DNA from: Gilvimarinus sp. 2_MG-2023
GTDB lineage: Bacteria > Pseudomonadota > Gammaproteobacteria > Pseudomonadales > Cellvibrionaceae
DNA: 64,000 bases
Direction: 5' to 3'
Assembly: GCF_030547685.1 (NCBI RefSeq)
Contig: NZ_JAUOQM010000052.1
Location: forward strand, 61,222-125,221
The notes under the pieces are model-generated. The model had not been told where the DNA came from. It ran no database searches and saw only the letters and a list, made by a program, of their open reading frames with translations. Made by a program: the position numbers and the translations under genes. Within the stretch, counting starts at the first letter, position 1; each line of letters opens with the position of its first letter. This document shows positions 10,278-18,832 of the stretch, piece by piece.

Positions 10278-10964
10278 TTACCAGAAAAGCGGTGTTAGGT
10301 CGGCTTCAAAAAAACAGCCACTGTGTTGGCGTCCTAGCTGATTGATACTTTGAGTTATTATCTTTGTCGCCTGATAGACACTCGTAGGGGCTTGGTCGCC
10401 CCCCATATCGGTTTGCACCCAGCCGGGACTTATGGCTGCCACAATAATTTCGCGCTCGGCAAGTTTTACCGCTAAGCGCCGGGTGAGCATGTTCAGCGCC
10501 GCTTTGCTCATGGCGTACTCTTCAAACGGGCCTGTGGGGTTAATGTTTTCTGTTAAAGAGGCCAGCCCCGAGCTTAACTGTATGATTTTAGCGCCGGTGG
10601 CGAGCTGATCGTTGAGCGCTTGAATCAGCAGAGCAGGCCCCGCAGCATTGATGGTGTAGCTATCGAGAAAGTCCCGCCGGCTCCAGTGCCCGTAATCCAC
10701 ATGGTTGGTGGTGCCAGCATTGTTAATCAGGAGACTAATGGCTTTGCCATTAAGCGTATCCGCAAACTCGTTAATAGATTGATCGCAGGCAAGGTCGAGC
10801 GGTATCAGCTTTAGTGTTGAGTACTCGTTATTTAAACGGGCAAGCTCGTCACTGATCGAGCCCGGCCGGTGGCTGGCAATCACAGTGTGGCCCGTTTGTA
10901 AGTACTGGCGCGTTAAACCGAGCCCAATCCCGCGGCTGGCGCCCGTAATAACGACATGGCTCAT
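10278..10964 (-). CDS. Short-chain dehydrogenase/reductase
   Basis: This 228-residue Rossmann-fold oxidoreductase has the nucleotide-binding TGASRGIG at about 7-14, NNAG at about 85, a Ser-rich strand (QLSSG) and the catalytic YAMSK. It is slightly short for the family but complete. Its ATG overlaps the stop of the preceding mutarotase-like gene by 4 bp (ATGA), so the two are translationally coupled, and the IclR gene heads the same minus-strand unit. Substrate is unknown. The context suggests a small sugar-derived carbonyl compound, which is inference. Confidence 0.88.
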   Translation of the reverse strand: MSHVVITGASRGIGLGLTRQYLQTGHTVIASHRPGSISDELARLNNEYSTLKLIPLDLACDQSINEFADTLNGKAISLLINNAGTTNHVDYGHWSRRDFLDSYTINAAGPALLIQALNDQLATGAKIIQLSSGLASLTENINPTGPFEEYAMSKAALNMLTRRLAVKLAEREIIVAAISPGWVQTDMGGDQAPTSVYQATKIITQSINQLGRQHSGCFFEADLTPLFW

Positions 10965-12160
10965 GGCGTGGCTCCGGTGTTGTTAAACACTTGCTCGATG
11001 TTGTCCAGGCTTACCCCAAGTACTTGCCGGGCAATGGTATCCAGTGATTCGCGTGGGCCTTGCAGGTGTACCGTGGTTTGTGTGTGTTGCAGTGATTCGC
11101 CGGGGGCGAGCTCGCGTGTGTGTGATGAGGATTCCAGCTCATAAAAAGGGCCAAAGGGGCCAAAACCGTCCACTATGCCATCGTTAAATACATTGATGAC
11201 ATCGCCATCATAAGGATCGGGCTTGGAGGTCCATACCGAGTTAACGTACACGCCTTGCACGGGGGTAAAGCTAAAGTGCACTAAGGTGAGCAGTTCGCGC
11301 TCGGCATCCCAGGCACCCATAATCGGCTGGGTGTTTTGCGGCGGAATACCAATTTTGTTCATATATTTGCCGTCGGCGTTATAAAACCCGTGCTGGCCGA
11401 TAATTTGACTGTGGCTGGATAGGTTGGGCGAGAAGTACTCCACCATTTCATCCAGCTGGCCTTTTAGGGGCATAACCACAGTGTTGTTGTCGCCGGGCTC
11501 CAGCGCCGTTAAATGCCATAAGCTAAGCAGTCCCGTGGCTTTTTGCCAGGGAGTGTCAGCGCTATTGGTAAGCTCCGAGCGAACGCTAAAGCCCACCGAT
11601 TGCACCTTGTTGGGCAGCTCTACCTGAAACAAACCGTTGATGTGGCTGTTATCAAGCAACTCGATTGTGCGGGTTACCTCAATATCAAATGTGGTGTTGC
11701 TGTAGTTGGTTAAACTGAATGAGCGTTTAAAGACCGCTTGGGTATCGTTGTGTGATACCAGAGGGTAGGCTTGTGTGGTCATCGCAGACGGGTAGCTGAT
11801 GTTATCGCTGACTCTCTCGACGCCTGGCTTAAACAGCAGTGAGTACTCGCCAGTCTCGGGCCCAAAGCTCAAGCGGTCGGCGCCGCCCATAGGGCGATTG
11901 GGCGTTAGTTGGCCCTCGCGCAAATAATCGCGATTAATCCAGCCTATGCTTTGGCCTGCCTCACCCGAGAGGCTGGTGACCATAACCCGGCCCTGTAATT
12001 CTCCCATAACCGCAACTCGTTGCTCTTGGCGCTTTAACACCAGCGGTGAGAAATGCTTGCCCATGAGCTTGAGGTCGCTATCAAATGTTTGGCCGAAGGC
12101 CGCGCTGGCAGACATGACAATAGCTCCCGTAAGTGCCGCTAAAGTGCGGAACTTGTTCAT
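10961..12160 (-). CDS. Secreted mutarotase-like protein (DUF6786-type)
   Basis: This 399-residue protein begins MNKFRTLAALTGA and has a clear SPI signal peptide ending at ASAAFG. The open frame extends 53 codons further upstream, but that part lies inside the IclR gene in another frame and hides the signal, so 12160 is chosen. The body is all-beta with FGPETGEYSLLF and a PGE segment near the C-terminus (APGESL). It resembles the galactose-mutarotase-like fold of DUF6786/DUF4380 proteins, which often sit in polysaccharide loci. That assignment is from pattern memory and is moderate. It starts two bases after the IclR stop and overlaps the SDR start by 4 bp. Confidence 0.7.
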   Translation of the reverse strand: MNKFRTLAALTGAIVMSASAAFGQTFDSDLKLMGKHFSPLVLKRQEQRVAVMGELQGRVMVTSLSGEAGQSIGWINRDYLREGQLTPNRPMGGADRLSFGPETGEYSLLFKPGVERVSDNISYPSAMTTQAYPLVSHNDTQAVFKRSFSLTNYSNTTFDIEVTRTIELLDNSHINGLFQVELPNKVQSVGFSVRSELTNSADTPWQKATGLLSLWHLTALEPGDNNTVVMPLKGQLDEMVEYFSPNLSSHSQIIGQHGFYNADGKYMNKIGIPPQNTQPIMGAWDAERELLTLVHFSFTPVQGVYVNSVWTSKPDPYDGDVINVFNDGIVDGFGPFGPFYELESSSHTRELAPGESLQHTQTTVHLQGPRESLDTIARQVLGVSLDNIEQVFNNTGATP

Positions 12161-12162
12161 AT

Positions 12163-12942
12163 TTATAAGCCCATACGCTGGTTGATATGCGCCGCTGTGT
12201 TTATGAGCGCTTGGGTAATGGTTTCCTGATCGTGGTGTTGCCCCAGGCTGGTGGTCAGCGATGACACGGCGACAGCGGCCATTAACCCCGAGACCGCCGT
12301 GCCCACAAAGGCCGCGCAATCGGTAACGCCGTTGGTGATTTCACTGGCGGCGCTGTGATGGCCTTCGTCCCGTATCTGCTGCAGTTTCTGCCTGGCCTGT
12401 TGCTGCTCTTTGATGCTTAAACCGCTAAAGCGGCTGTCGGCCAGTAGCAGTCGCTCTTGTTCTTCTTTATCGAAGTTAGCTAATAGCACCCGGCCCGAGG
12501 TGGTGGTAAACAGCGGGAATAAAGTGCCCTCAGAAATCGACAAAGACACAGGGTCGGGGCTTTTAACCTGGCTGACCACCATAAGCCGGCCGTTGTAGGG
12601 CACGCTTAAATGGCATGCCTGGCCGATGGTTTCGGCCAGCTCTTGCAGCGGTAGCCGCGCGGCATTGGCCAGCTGCTCAATGGGCGAGTGTGTGTGAGAC
12701 AGGGCGTAGAGCTTAAGCGATAGGCGGTACTTGCCCGAGCTTTCATCGCGGCTTAGATAGCCGCGCGCCTGCAAGTTGACCAGGATTCGGTATATCTCGT
12801 TGGGGCTGCGCTCGAGCCCCGCTGCAATCTCGGCCTGGGAGCGGGCGGCAGACTCCGAGGACAAATACTCAATAATGTCCAGCCCCTTGTCTAGCGCGGG
12901 TGCCGAGTACTTCTTTGTTTTATCCATGAGTGCTTTATTCAT
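12163..12942 (-). CDS. IclR-family transcriptional regulator
   Basis: This 259-residue regulator has an N-terminal winged helix (about 12-75: APALDKGLDIIEYL, then RSPNEIYRILVNLQARGYL) and a C-terminal IclR effector-binding domain (about 90-255, with the typical T-x-GRVLLA and small-molecule pocket residues). IclR proteins are often local repressors or activators of aromatic or sugar-acid catabolism. It heads a three-gene minus-strand operon and is divergent from the CoA-transferase operon, so it most likely controls both through the 162-bp gap. No clear ribosome site decides between the ATG at 12942 and the ATG five codons later. Confidence 0.93.
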   Translation of the reverse strand: MNKALMDKTKKYSAPALDKGLDIIEYLSSESAARSQAEIAAGLERSPNEIYRILVNLQARGYLSRDESSGKYRLSLKLYALSHTHSPIEQLANAARLPLQELAETIGQACHLSVPYNGRLMVVSQVKSPDPVSLSISEGTLFPLFTTTSGRVLLANFDKEEQERLLLADSRFSGLSIKEQQQARQKLQQIRDEGHHSAASEITNGVTDCAAFVGTAVSGLMAAVAVSSLTTSLGQHHDQETITQALINTAAHINQRMGL

Positions 12943-13052
12943 TATGAACGGAATGCCGCAGTGCGGCTGGCTCCCTATTATGCATTTTATCGCCGGTATA
13001 GTCAGTGCGGCACCCTTGCCATATTCGCCCTTTACTTTATTGTATAAACATT

Positions 13053-13064
13053 ATTGTAAACAAT
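13053..13064. promoter_or_regulatory. Operator candidate ATTGTAAACAAT, IclR/CoA-transferase divergent region
   Basis: An exact match to ATTGTNNACAAT in the gap between the divergent IclR and solute-binding-like genes. A related partial copy (ATTGTATAAACA) begins at 13039, 14 bp earlier. It could serve either direction. Confidence 0.55.
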
Positions 13065-13125
13065 CTACTAATGATTTATATTGGAACATGTGATTTATAT
13101 ATGAATGTTTCAGTATGGTGTTCTT

Positions 13126-14286
13126 ATGAGTAAAGATGTCATTGAGTTAAGGGGTATTACCTGGAACCACACACGTGGCTTTGTGCCTATGGCGGCCACT
13201 GCCCAGCGTTTTGAGGAGCTAAATCCGGGTGTGCGTATCAGCTGGGATAAACGCTCGTTGCAGGCGTTTGCCGACGAACCTATCGATCAGCTGGCTAAAC
13301 GTTACGACTTACTGGTGATTGATCACCCCTGGTCTGGCTTTGCCGCGCGCACTGGGGTGACTGTGGCGCTGGATGATTGGCTGCCAGCTGATTTTATGGC
13401 CGATCAAAAGGCCAACAGTGTGGGGCACTCTCACGAGAGCTACAGCTTTGACGGTAAGCAGTGGGCGCTGGCGATCGATGCCGCTACACCTGTTGCGTCG
13501 GCCCGTATGGATCTGCTCGCCGATTTAGGGGAGAAAGTGCCCGAGACTTGGGATGAGCTCTTGGCGCTGGCCAAGCGAGGTAAAGTGTTGGTGCCGTCGA
13601 TTCCGCAAGACACCCTAATGAACTTTTACATGTTGTGCTCGACCATGGGCGAAGACCCCTGCGTGCGCGAAGATGAGGTTGTTAGTGAAGAGATGGGGAT
13701 TAAAGCGCTGAAAATGCTGCGTGAATTATCGGTGTTGTTACCCCGCGACTGTTTTGACTGGAACCCCATTCAAACCTATGAGGCTATGAGCAGCACCGAT
13801 GATTACGCCTACTGCCCCTTTGCGTATGGCTACTCGAATTATGCCAAAGCCGGTTACGCCAAGGGCTTGCTTAAGTTTGGCGATATGGTGACCTTGCCGG
13901 GTACCGACCGCTGCCGCACCACCCTAGGTGGTACTGGTCTGGCTATTTCGGGCAGCTCGCCCAATAAAGAAATCGCTGCGCGCTATGCCCAATTTGTTGC
14001 CAATGAGACTATGCAGTCGGGCCAGTTTGTGGAGTTTGGCGGTCAGCCTGGTCACCGCAAAGCCTGGCTTGCGGACTACCCCAATAGCACCACCGACAAC
14101 TATTTTAAAGACACCTTGCCGGCGTTGGATCGCGCCTTCTTGCGTCCGCGTTATCACGGTCATATGTTTTTTCAGGATAACTCGGGGGCACCGATTCGCG
14201 AGTACTTGATGAATGGCGGCGACGAAAAGCAATTGTTGACTAAACTCAACCAACTATATGTGCAATCTAAGAGCCAGAATCCATGA
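13126..14286 (+). CDS. Solute-binding-protein-like protein lacking a signal peptide
   Basis: This protein of about 386 residues has the fold of ABC sugar-type family 1 extracellular binding proteins: an [21 protein letters not shown] opening, [12 protein letters not shown], and [23 protein letters not shown]. It begins directly with the mature-like region and has no signal peptide or lipobox. Extending to the ATG at 13105 adds only MFQYGVL and does not create one. No ABC permease or ATPase gene is nearby. Its stop overlaps the start of the first CoA-transferase by 4 bp (ATGA), so it is translationally coupled to a cytoplasmic enzyme. I infer a cytoplasmic role, perhaps substrate or CoA-ester binding or an unknown enzyme. 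Function is not known. Confidence 0.75.
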   Translation: MSKDVIELRGITWNHTRGFVPMAATAQRFEELNPGVRISWDKRSLQAFADEPIDQLAKRYDLLVIDHPWSGFAARTGVTVALDDWLPADFMADQKANSVGHSHESYSFDGKQWALAIDAATPVASARMDLLADLGEKVPETWDELLALAKRGKVLVPSIPQDTLMNFYMLCSTMGEDPCVREDEVVSEEMGIKALKMLRELSVLLPRDCFDWNPIQTYEAMSSTDDYAYCPFAYGYSNYAKAGYAKGLLKFGDMVTLPGTDRCRTTLGGTGLAISGSSPNKEIAARYAQFVANETMQSGQFVEFGGQPGHRKAWLADYPNSTTDNYFKDTLPALDRAFLRPRYHGHMFFQDNSGAPIREYLMNGGDEKQLLTKLNQLYVQSKSQNP

Positions 14287-15425
14287 GTTTACCTTTAGCC
14301 GGTTTAACCGTGCTTGAGTTCAGCCAGTACTTAGCAGGCCCCTATGCGGGCCTGCGCTTGGCTGACCTAGGGGCGCGAGTTATTAAAATCGAGCGCCCCG
14401 GTAAGGGCGATGCTTGCCGTCAGCTGGCCACTAAAAATTTGTGGGCCGATGGCGACAGTGTGTTGTTTCATACCATTAACCGCAATAAAGAGAGCTTTGC
14501 GGCCAACCTTAAAGATCCGGCCGATGTCGCTACGGTAAAAAAGCTGATCGCTCAGGCGGACGTGATTACTCATAACTTTCGCCCCGGTATTATGCAGCGT
14601 TTAGGGCTGGACTATGAGTCGGTAAAAGCCGTAAACCCCGAGCTTATTTACGGCGAGGTGAGTGGCTATGGCGATACCGGCCCCTGGAAAGACAAACCCG
14701 GCCAGGATTTGCTGGCACAATCGGTATCGGGTCTCGCCTGGGTTACCGGTAATGGTGATCAGCCGCCCACGCCGTTTGGTATCGCCGTGGCCGACATGCT
14801 CTGTGGTACTCATTTGGCTCAGGGTTTACTGGCGGCGCTGGTGCGCAAAAAACGCTTTGGGGTAGGGGCTAAAGTCAATGTCAGCTTGCTGGAATCTATT
14901 TTGGATTTTCAGTTTGAAGGCTTAACCGCCTATTTAAACTCCGATAACGAATTACCCGAGCGCAGCCAAATTGCCAACGGCCATCCCTATGTGGGCGCGC
15001 CCTATGGTATCTACGCTACCGCCAATGGCCACATTGCTATTTCCATGGGGGATTTAAAAACCCTTTGTGATGCGATTGGGCTTTCAGGGTTAGAAGATTT
15101 TTACGGTGTCGATGGACAATTTTTTGAGCGCGATAATATTAAAGCCACTTTGCAAAAACACTTAAAAAACCGCACCAGCGGCGAGTGGTTGCAAATGCTG
15201 GAGCAAGGCAGGTATTGGTGCTCTGAGGTGCTCGATTACGAGGCCCTAACGCAGCACGAGGCCTACCAACTGCTGGGAATGGAGCAAACCTTACAGCGCA
15301 ATGGTGCCAGCCTAACAACCACGCGGTGCCCCATTCGCTACAACGGCGAGCGCATTTACAGTGATAAAGCTGCGCCCAAAGTGGGCGCCGATAACGAGCG
15401 GATACAACAGGAGTTTGCATTGTGA
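14283..15425 (+). CDS. Class III CoA-transferase, CaiB/BaiF family (first copy)
   Basis: This 380-residue enzyme moves coenzyme A between carboxylic acids through an aspartyl-CoA intermediate. It has the family opening [33 protein letters not shown], the NFRPG motif, the GYGDTGPW motif and the likely catalytic D171 in [10 protein letters not shown]. Length is normal. It overlaps the binding-like gene by 4 bp at its start and the second CoA-transferase by 4 bp at its end. The two copies are clearly homologous end to end and share the catalytic Asp, so they may form a heteromer or act on two acids. Substrate is unknown. Confidence 0.92.
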   Translation: MSLPLAGLTVLEFSQYLAGPYAGLRLADLGARVIKIERPGKGDACRQLATKNLWADGDSVLFHTINRNKESFAANLKDPADVATVKKLIAQADVITHNFRPGIMQRLGLDYESVKAVNPELIYGEVSGYGDTGPWKDKPGQDLLAQSVSGLAWVTGNGDQPPTPFGIAVADMLCGTHLAQGLLAALVRKKRFGVGAKVNVSLLESILDFQFEGLTAYLNSDNELPERSQIANGHPYVGAPYGIYATANGHIAISMGDLKTLCDAIGLSGLEDFYGVDGQFFERDNIKATLQKHLKNRTSGEWLQMLEQGRYWCSEVLDYEALTQHEAYQLLGMEQTLQRNGASLTTTRCPIRYNGERIYSDKAAPKVGADNERIQQEFAL

Positions 15426-16558
15426 TTAAACCCCTGCAGGATATTACCGTACTGGATTTTACCCAGTTTTTGTCGGGCCCCTCGGCCAGCTTGCGTTTGA
15501 GCGATTTGGGCGCACGGGTGATAAAAGTTGAACACAAAGATAAGGGCGACCTGTGCCGGAACATTTACGCTTCGCATTTAAACATTGCTGGCCAATCGGG
15601 TTTTTACCAGGGCATTAACCGCGCCAAAGAAAGCCTGGCGCTCGACCTAAAAGACTCGGGCGATTTTGCCCAGGTAAAAGCCATACTGCCCCACGCTGAT
15701 ATCGTATTGCACAATTTTCGCCCAGGCGTTATGGAGCGCTTAGGTCTGGGCGTGGCTGATGTCAAAGCCATCAACCCGAATGCTATTTACGGCGAGATTA
15801 CCGGCTATGGTCACGACGGCCCTTGGCGCGATCGCCCCGGGCAGGACTTACTGCTGCAAGCGCTGTCGGGGCTGGCCGGGTTAAGCGGCGATGAAAGCTC
15901 GGGCCCGGTGCCCATGGGGCTCGCTATTGTCGATAACCTAGCCGGTGCGCAATTGGTGCAAGGCGTGTTAGCAGCGCTCTACGCCGGCGAAGGCGCGCTG
16001 GTGCAAATCAGTATGTTAGAGGCGGCGCTGGATTTTCAGTTTGAACCGCTCACGCTTTATTACCACGATGGCGAGCCGGTCGATCGCGGCCGCGAGAATG
16101 CCGCTCACGCGTTAGTCGGTGCACCCTACGGTTTGTATAAAACCCAAGACGGCTACCTGGCGCTGGCCATGGGCTCGATACCGTTTTTAGGGGAGTTATT
16201 AAATTGCCAACCGCTGCTGGCGTTTACCGATGCCGGGCGCTGGTATGCCGAGCGCGACGCCATTAAGGCGATTCTGGCCGAGCACCTGCAAAACCAGAGT
16301 ACCGCCCACTGGTTAAGTATCTTAGAGCCGGCCGATATTTGGTGCGCCGAAGTGTTTAACTGGCAGCAACTCGTGGCCCACGAAGGTTTTACTGTGCTGG
16401 ATATGGTGCAAGAGGTGAACTCTCCCGGCGGGCGCTACTTGACCACCCGCTGTCCTATTCGCCTTGACGATCAGTTACTGACCCAGCCGGAAGGCGGCCC
16501 GACACTTGGGCAACACAATAGCGCCCTGCGGACTGAATTTACCGGCGCCAAACCATAA
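15422..16558 (+). CDS. Class III CoA-transferase, CaiB/BaiF family (second copy)
   Basis: This 378-residue paralogue of the preceding gene starts at a GTG that overlaps its stop (GTGA). It keeps [46 protein letters not shown] and D171 in [10 protein letters not shown], so both copies look active. Class III enzymes are interlocked dimers, and a tandem coupled pair suggests a heterodimer or a sequential pair. The next gene, enoyl-CoA hydratase, starts 10 bases later and is the expected consumer of the CoA ester. Confidence 0.92.
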   Translation: MIKPLQDITVLDFTQFLSGPSASLRLSDLGARVIKVEHKDKGDLCRNIYASHLNIAGQSGFYQGINRAKESLALDLKDSGDFAQVKAILPHADIVLHNFRPGVMERLGLGVADVKAINPNAIYGEITGYGHDGPWRDRPGQDLLLQALSGLAGLSGDESSGPVPMGLAIVDNLAGAQLVQGVLAALYAGEGALVQISMLEAALDFQFEPLTLYYHDGEPVDRGRENAAHALVGAPYGLYKTQDGYLALAMGSIPFLGELLNCQPLLAFTDAGRWYAERDAIKAILAEHLQNQSTAHWLSILEPADIWCAEVFNWQQLVAHEGFTVLDMVQEVNSPGGRYLTTRCPIRLDDQLLTQPEGGPTLGQHNSALRTEFTGAKP

Positions 16559-16568
16559 CGGATACACC

Positions 16569-17339
16569 ATGATTACGCTTAATAAAAATGGCCGTGTGTT
16601 AGAGCTAACTTTTAACCGACCACCGGCCAATGCTTACACGCTGGAGTTTATGCAAGCCCTGGCGCAAAAGTTGGACGAGATAGACGCCGAGCAAGAGGCG
16701 AGCGTGGTGCTGCTCACAAGCGCCAGCGATAAGTTTTTTTGCGCCGGCGCCGACATTAAAGCGTTTGCGCAAAACACCACCGAGCAAAACCATCAGCTGG
16801 TGGCTCAGGCGCGCGCCAACACCGCGCAAATGGAGGCCAGCGATAAACTGTTTATCGCCTGTATTGGTGGCCACGTATTGGGTGGCGGGCTGGAGCTGGC
16901 GATGGCCTGCGACTTGCGCTTTGCTGCCCACGGCGGCTACCTGTGGGGGCTGCCCGAAATCAAGCTGGGGCTTATTCCCGGCAATGGCGGCAGCCAGCGC
17001 CTGGCGCGCTTGGTAGGCATGAGCAAAGCACTAGAGCTGTTGGCCACTGGCGATACCTTTTCAACTCAAGAAGCGTTCGAGTTTGGCTTGGTGAGCCGCT
17101 TAATGGATACCGACGAGCTGCTGCCGCAAGCGCGCGAGTACGCGCAGCGCGTGGCAAAAGGCCCGGCGCTGGCGCTGGCGGCCACCAAACACGCGGTGCG
17201 CGGCGGCGTACAAATGAGTTTAGAAGACGGCCTGGCCCTAGAGAAAAAGCTGTGCGATACCTTGTACGACACCGAGGATGCCGCCGAAGGGTTTAATGCT
17301 TTTATTGAAAAACGCGACGCAATATTCACCGGCCGCTAA
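16569..17339 (+). CDS. Enoyl-CoA hydratase/isomerase family protein
   Basis: This is a 256-residue crotonase-fold enzyme. The ATG at 16569 is preferred over an in-frame codon 21 positions upstream, which lies within the CoA-transferase gene. The oxyanion-hole segment [24 protein letters not shown] and [19 protein letters not shown] are present, with both glutamates expected of a true hydratase (in GGGLELA and LPEIKLG). It probably adds water to, or isomerises, the CoA ester made by the upstream CoA-transferases. It is the fourth gene of the operon and is followed 30 bp later by the dehydrogenase. Confidence 0.92.
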   Translation: MITLNKNGRVLELTFNRPPANAYTLEFMQALAQKLDEIDAEQEASVVLLTSASDKFFCAGADIKAFAQNTTEQNHQLVAQARANTAQMEASDKLFIACIGGHVLGGGLELAMACDLRFAAHGGYLWGLPEIKLGLIPGNGGSQRLARLVGMSKALELLATGDTFSTQEAFEFGLVSRLMDTDELLPQAREYAQRVAKGPALALAATKHAVRGGVQMSLEDGLALEKKLCDTLYDTEDAAEGFNAFIEKRDAIFTGR

Positions 17340-17369
17340 TCAGCGCCTAACCGATGTGAGGACATAATA

Positions 17370-18821
17370 ATGGCAACAACGCTGACACATTACCCCTGTT
17401 ATATTCACGGCCAATGGGCAGATGCCAGTAATGGTGCAACGTTTGAGGTGGTCAACCCCGCTAACGAGCAGCCGTGGGCCACCGTGCCCGATTGCACCGA
17501 TGCCGATGCCGAAAAAGCCCTGCAAAGCGCGCGCGAAGCGCAGCCCGCGTGGCAAGCGTTGCCGCCTATTCAGCGGGCGCAATATTTGTTTAAGCTGGTG
17601 GATGCGCTAAAAGAAAAGCGCGATCATTTTGCCAGGCTGTTGGTGATCGAGCAGGGCAAAACCTTGCCCGAGGCCTATGGCGAGTTTGACGATACCCTTA
17701 ACTATATTACCTATGCCGCCGAAGCGGCGCGCCGTATCGAAGGCAATATATTCCCCTCGGATAATCCCAACGAGCAACTGTGGATTCAAAAGGTTCCCTA
17801 CGGTGTCACCCTCGGGCTGTGCGCCTATAACTTTCCCCTGGCACTGATTGGGCGCAAAGTCGGCCCGGCGCTGGTAACCGGCAACACTATGGTTCTTAAG
17901 GCCCACGAGGCAACCCCGGTTACCGCCTCGGAGTTTTGCAAAGTGGTGGATGAGGTAGGTTTTCCGCCCGGGGTAATTAACCTGGTGAGCGGCGCCGGTA
18001 TCGGTGTTAGCTCGTACTTGGTGTCCAACCCAATAACCCGCTTGGTGTCGCTCACCGGCAGCACCCGTGCCGGGCAGGCCATTTATAAATCCTCAGCCGA
18101 TAATGTATCTGGCTTAGTGTTGGAGCTGGGCGGCAAGGCTACCTTTATTGTGCTGGAAGATGCCGATTTAGATCGCGCCGTTGAGGCCGCTGTTATCTCG
18201 CGCTACGCCAATTGTGGGCAGGTGTGTATCTGTGCCGAGCTGGTGCTGGTGCAAGAGAGTATTGCCGAAGAGTTTACCCGCCGCGTGGTCGAGCGTGTTA
18301 AAGAGCTCACTTACGGCGATCCGGCGACAGACGTCAATATGGGCCCCAGTGTGACAGGTGAGAGTATTAATCGGGTAGAGGCGATGGTAAACGACAGTGT
18401 CGCCATGGGGGCAAAAATTGAAACCGGCGGCAAGCGCCCCGCGGGCAAAGCCTTTGAAAAAGGTTTTTGGTTTGAGCCTACGGTGCTGAGCAATGTCAGC
18501 GCCGATATGCCACTGGCAGAGGACGAGATTTTTGGTCCGGTACTGCCGATCATCTCCGTCAAAGATTACCAAGAGGCACTGCAGATCAGCAATACCCGAG
18601 AAGAAGGGCTCTCGGCGTATATTTTCAGTAAAGACATCCCCACCGTCATGCACGCTATCAACCACATGGAAGTAGGCACCGTGTTTGTGAACCGTCAAAT
18701 TGTCGGTTACATCCAGGGTTACCACTCGGGCCATAAGCGCAGCGGCACCGGCGGTGAAGACGGCGTTTACGGCATCGAAAACTACCTGCAAAAACGCGCC
18801 GTTTATTTTAACTACGATTAA
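17370..18821 (+). CDS. AldA-like NAD(P)-dependent aldehyde dehydrogenase
   Basis: This 483-residue aldehyde dehydrogenase has SLTGSTRAGQ, the LELGGKA motif and the catalytic Cys286 in NCGQVCICAE. The C-terminal YIQGYHSGHKRSGTGGEDGVYG is very like lactaldehyde/glycolaldehyde dehydrogenase AldA. GAGGA upstream of the ATG supports the start. AldA relatives oxidise small hydroxyaldehydes, and the 3,6-anhydro-L-galactose dehydrogenase of agar pathways is also an aldehyde dehydrogenase of this size. In an agar region that is a real alternative. With CoA-transferases and a hydratase around it, a short-chain aldehyde or semialdehyde is equally possible. Confidence 0.9.
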   Translation: MATTLTHYPCYIHGQWADASNGATFEVVNPANEQPWATVPDCTDADAEKALQSAREAQPAWQALPPIQRAQYLFKLVDALKEKRDHFARLLVIEQGKTLPEAYGEFDDTLNYITYAAEAARRIEGNIFPSDNPNEQLWIQKVPYGVTLGLCAYNFPLALIGRKVGPALVTGNTMVLKAHEATPVTASEFCKVVDEVGFPPGVINLVSGAGIGVSSYLVSNPITRLVSLTGSTRAGQAIYKSSADNVSGLVLELGGKATFIVLEDADLDRAVEAAVISRYANCGQVCICAELVLVQESIAEEFTRRVVERVKELTYGDPATDVNMGPSVTGESINRVEAMVNDSVAMGAKIETGGKRPAGKAFEKGFWFEPTVLSNVSADMPLAEDEIFGPVLPIISVKDYQEALQISNTREEGLSAYIFSKDIPTVMHAINHMEVGTVFVNRQIVGYIQGYHSGHKRSGTGGEDGVYGIENYLQKRAVYFNYD

Positions 18822-18832
18822 CTGAGGTCACT

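Noticed and set aside
12161..12319. N-terminal extension of the mutarotase-like gene by 53 codons
   Set aside because: It lies inside the IclR gene in another frame and would bury the clear signal peptide beginning MNKFRT.
15139..15564. Minus-strand frame of 141 codons across the two CoA-transferases
   Set aside because: It overlaps two well-supported genes and has no recognisable features.
18168..18791. Long minus-strand frame of 207 codons opposite the aldehyde dehydrogenase
   Set aside because: It is a shadow of a GC-rich coding region; the plus-strand gene has full catalytic motifs.
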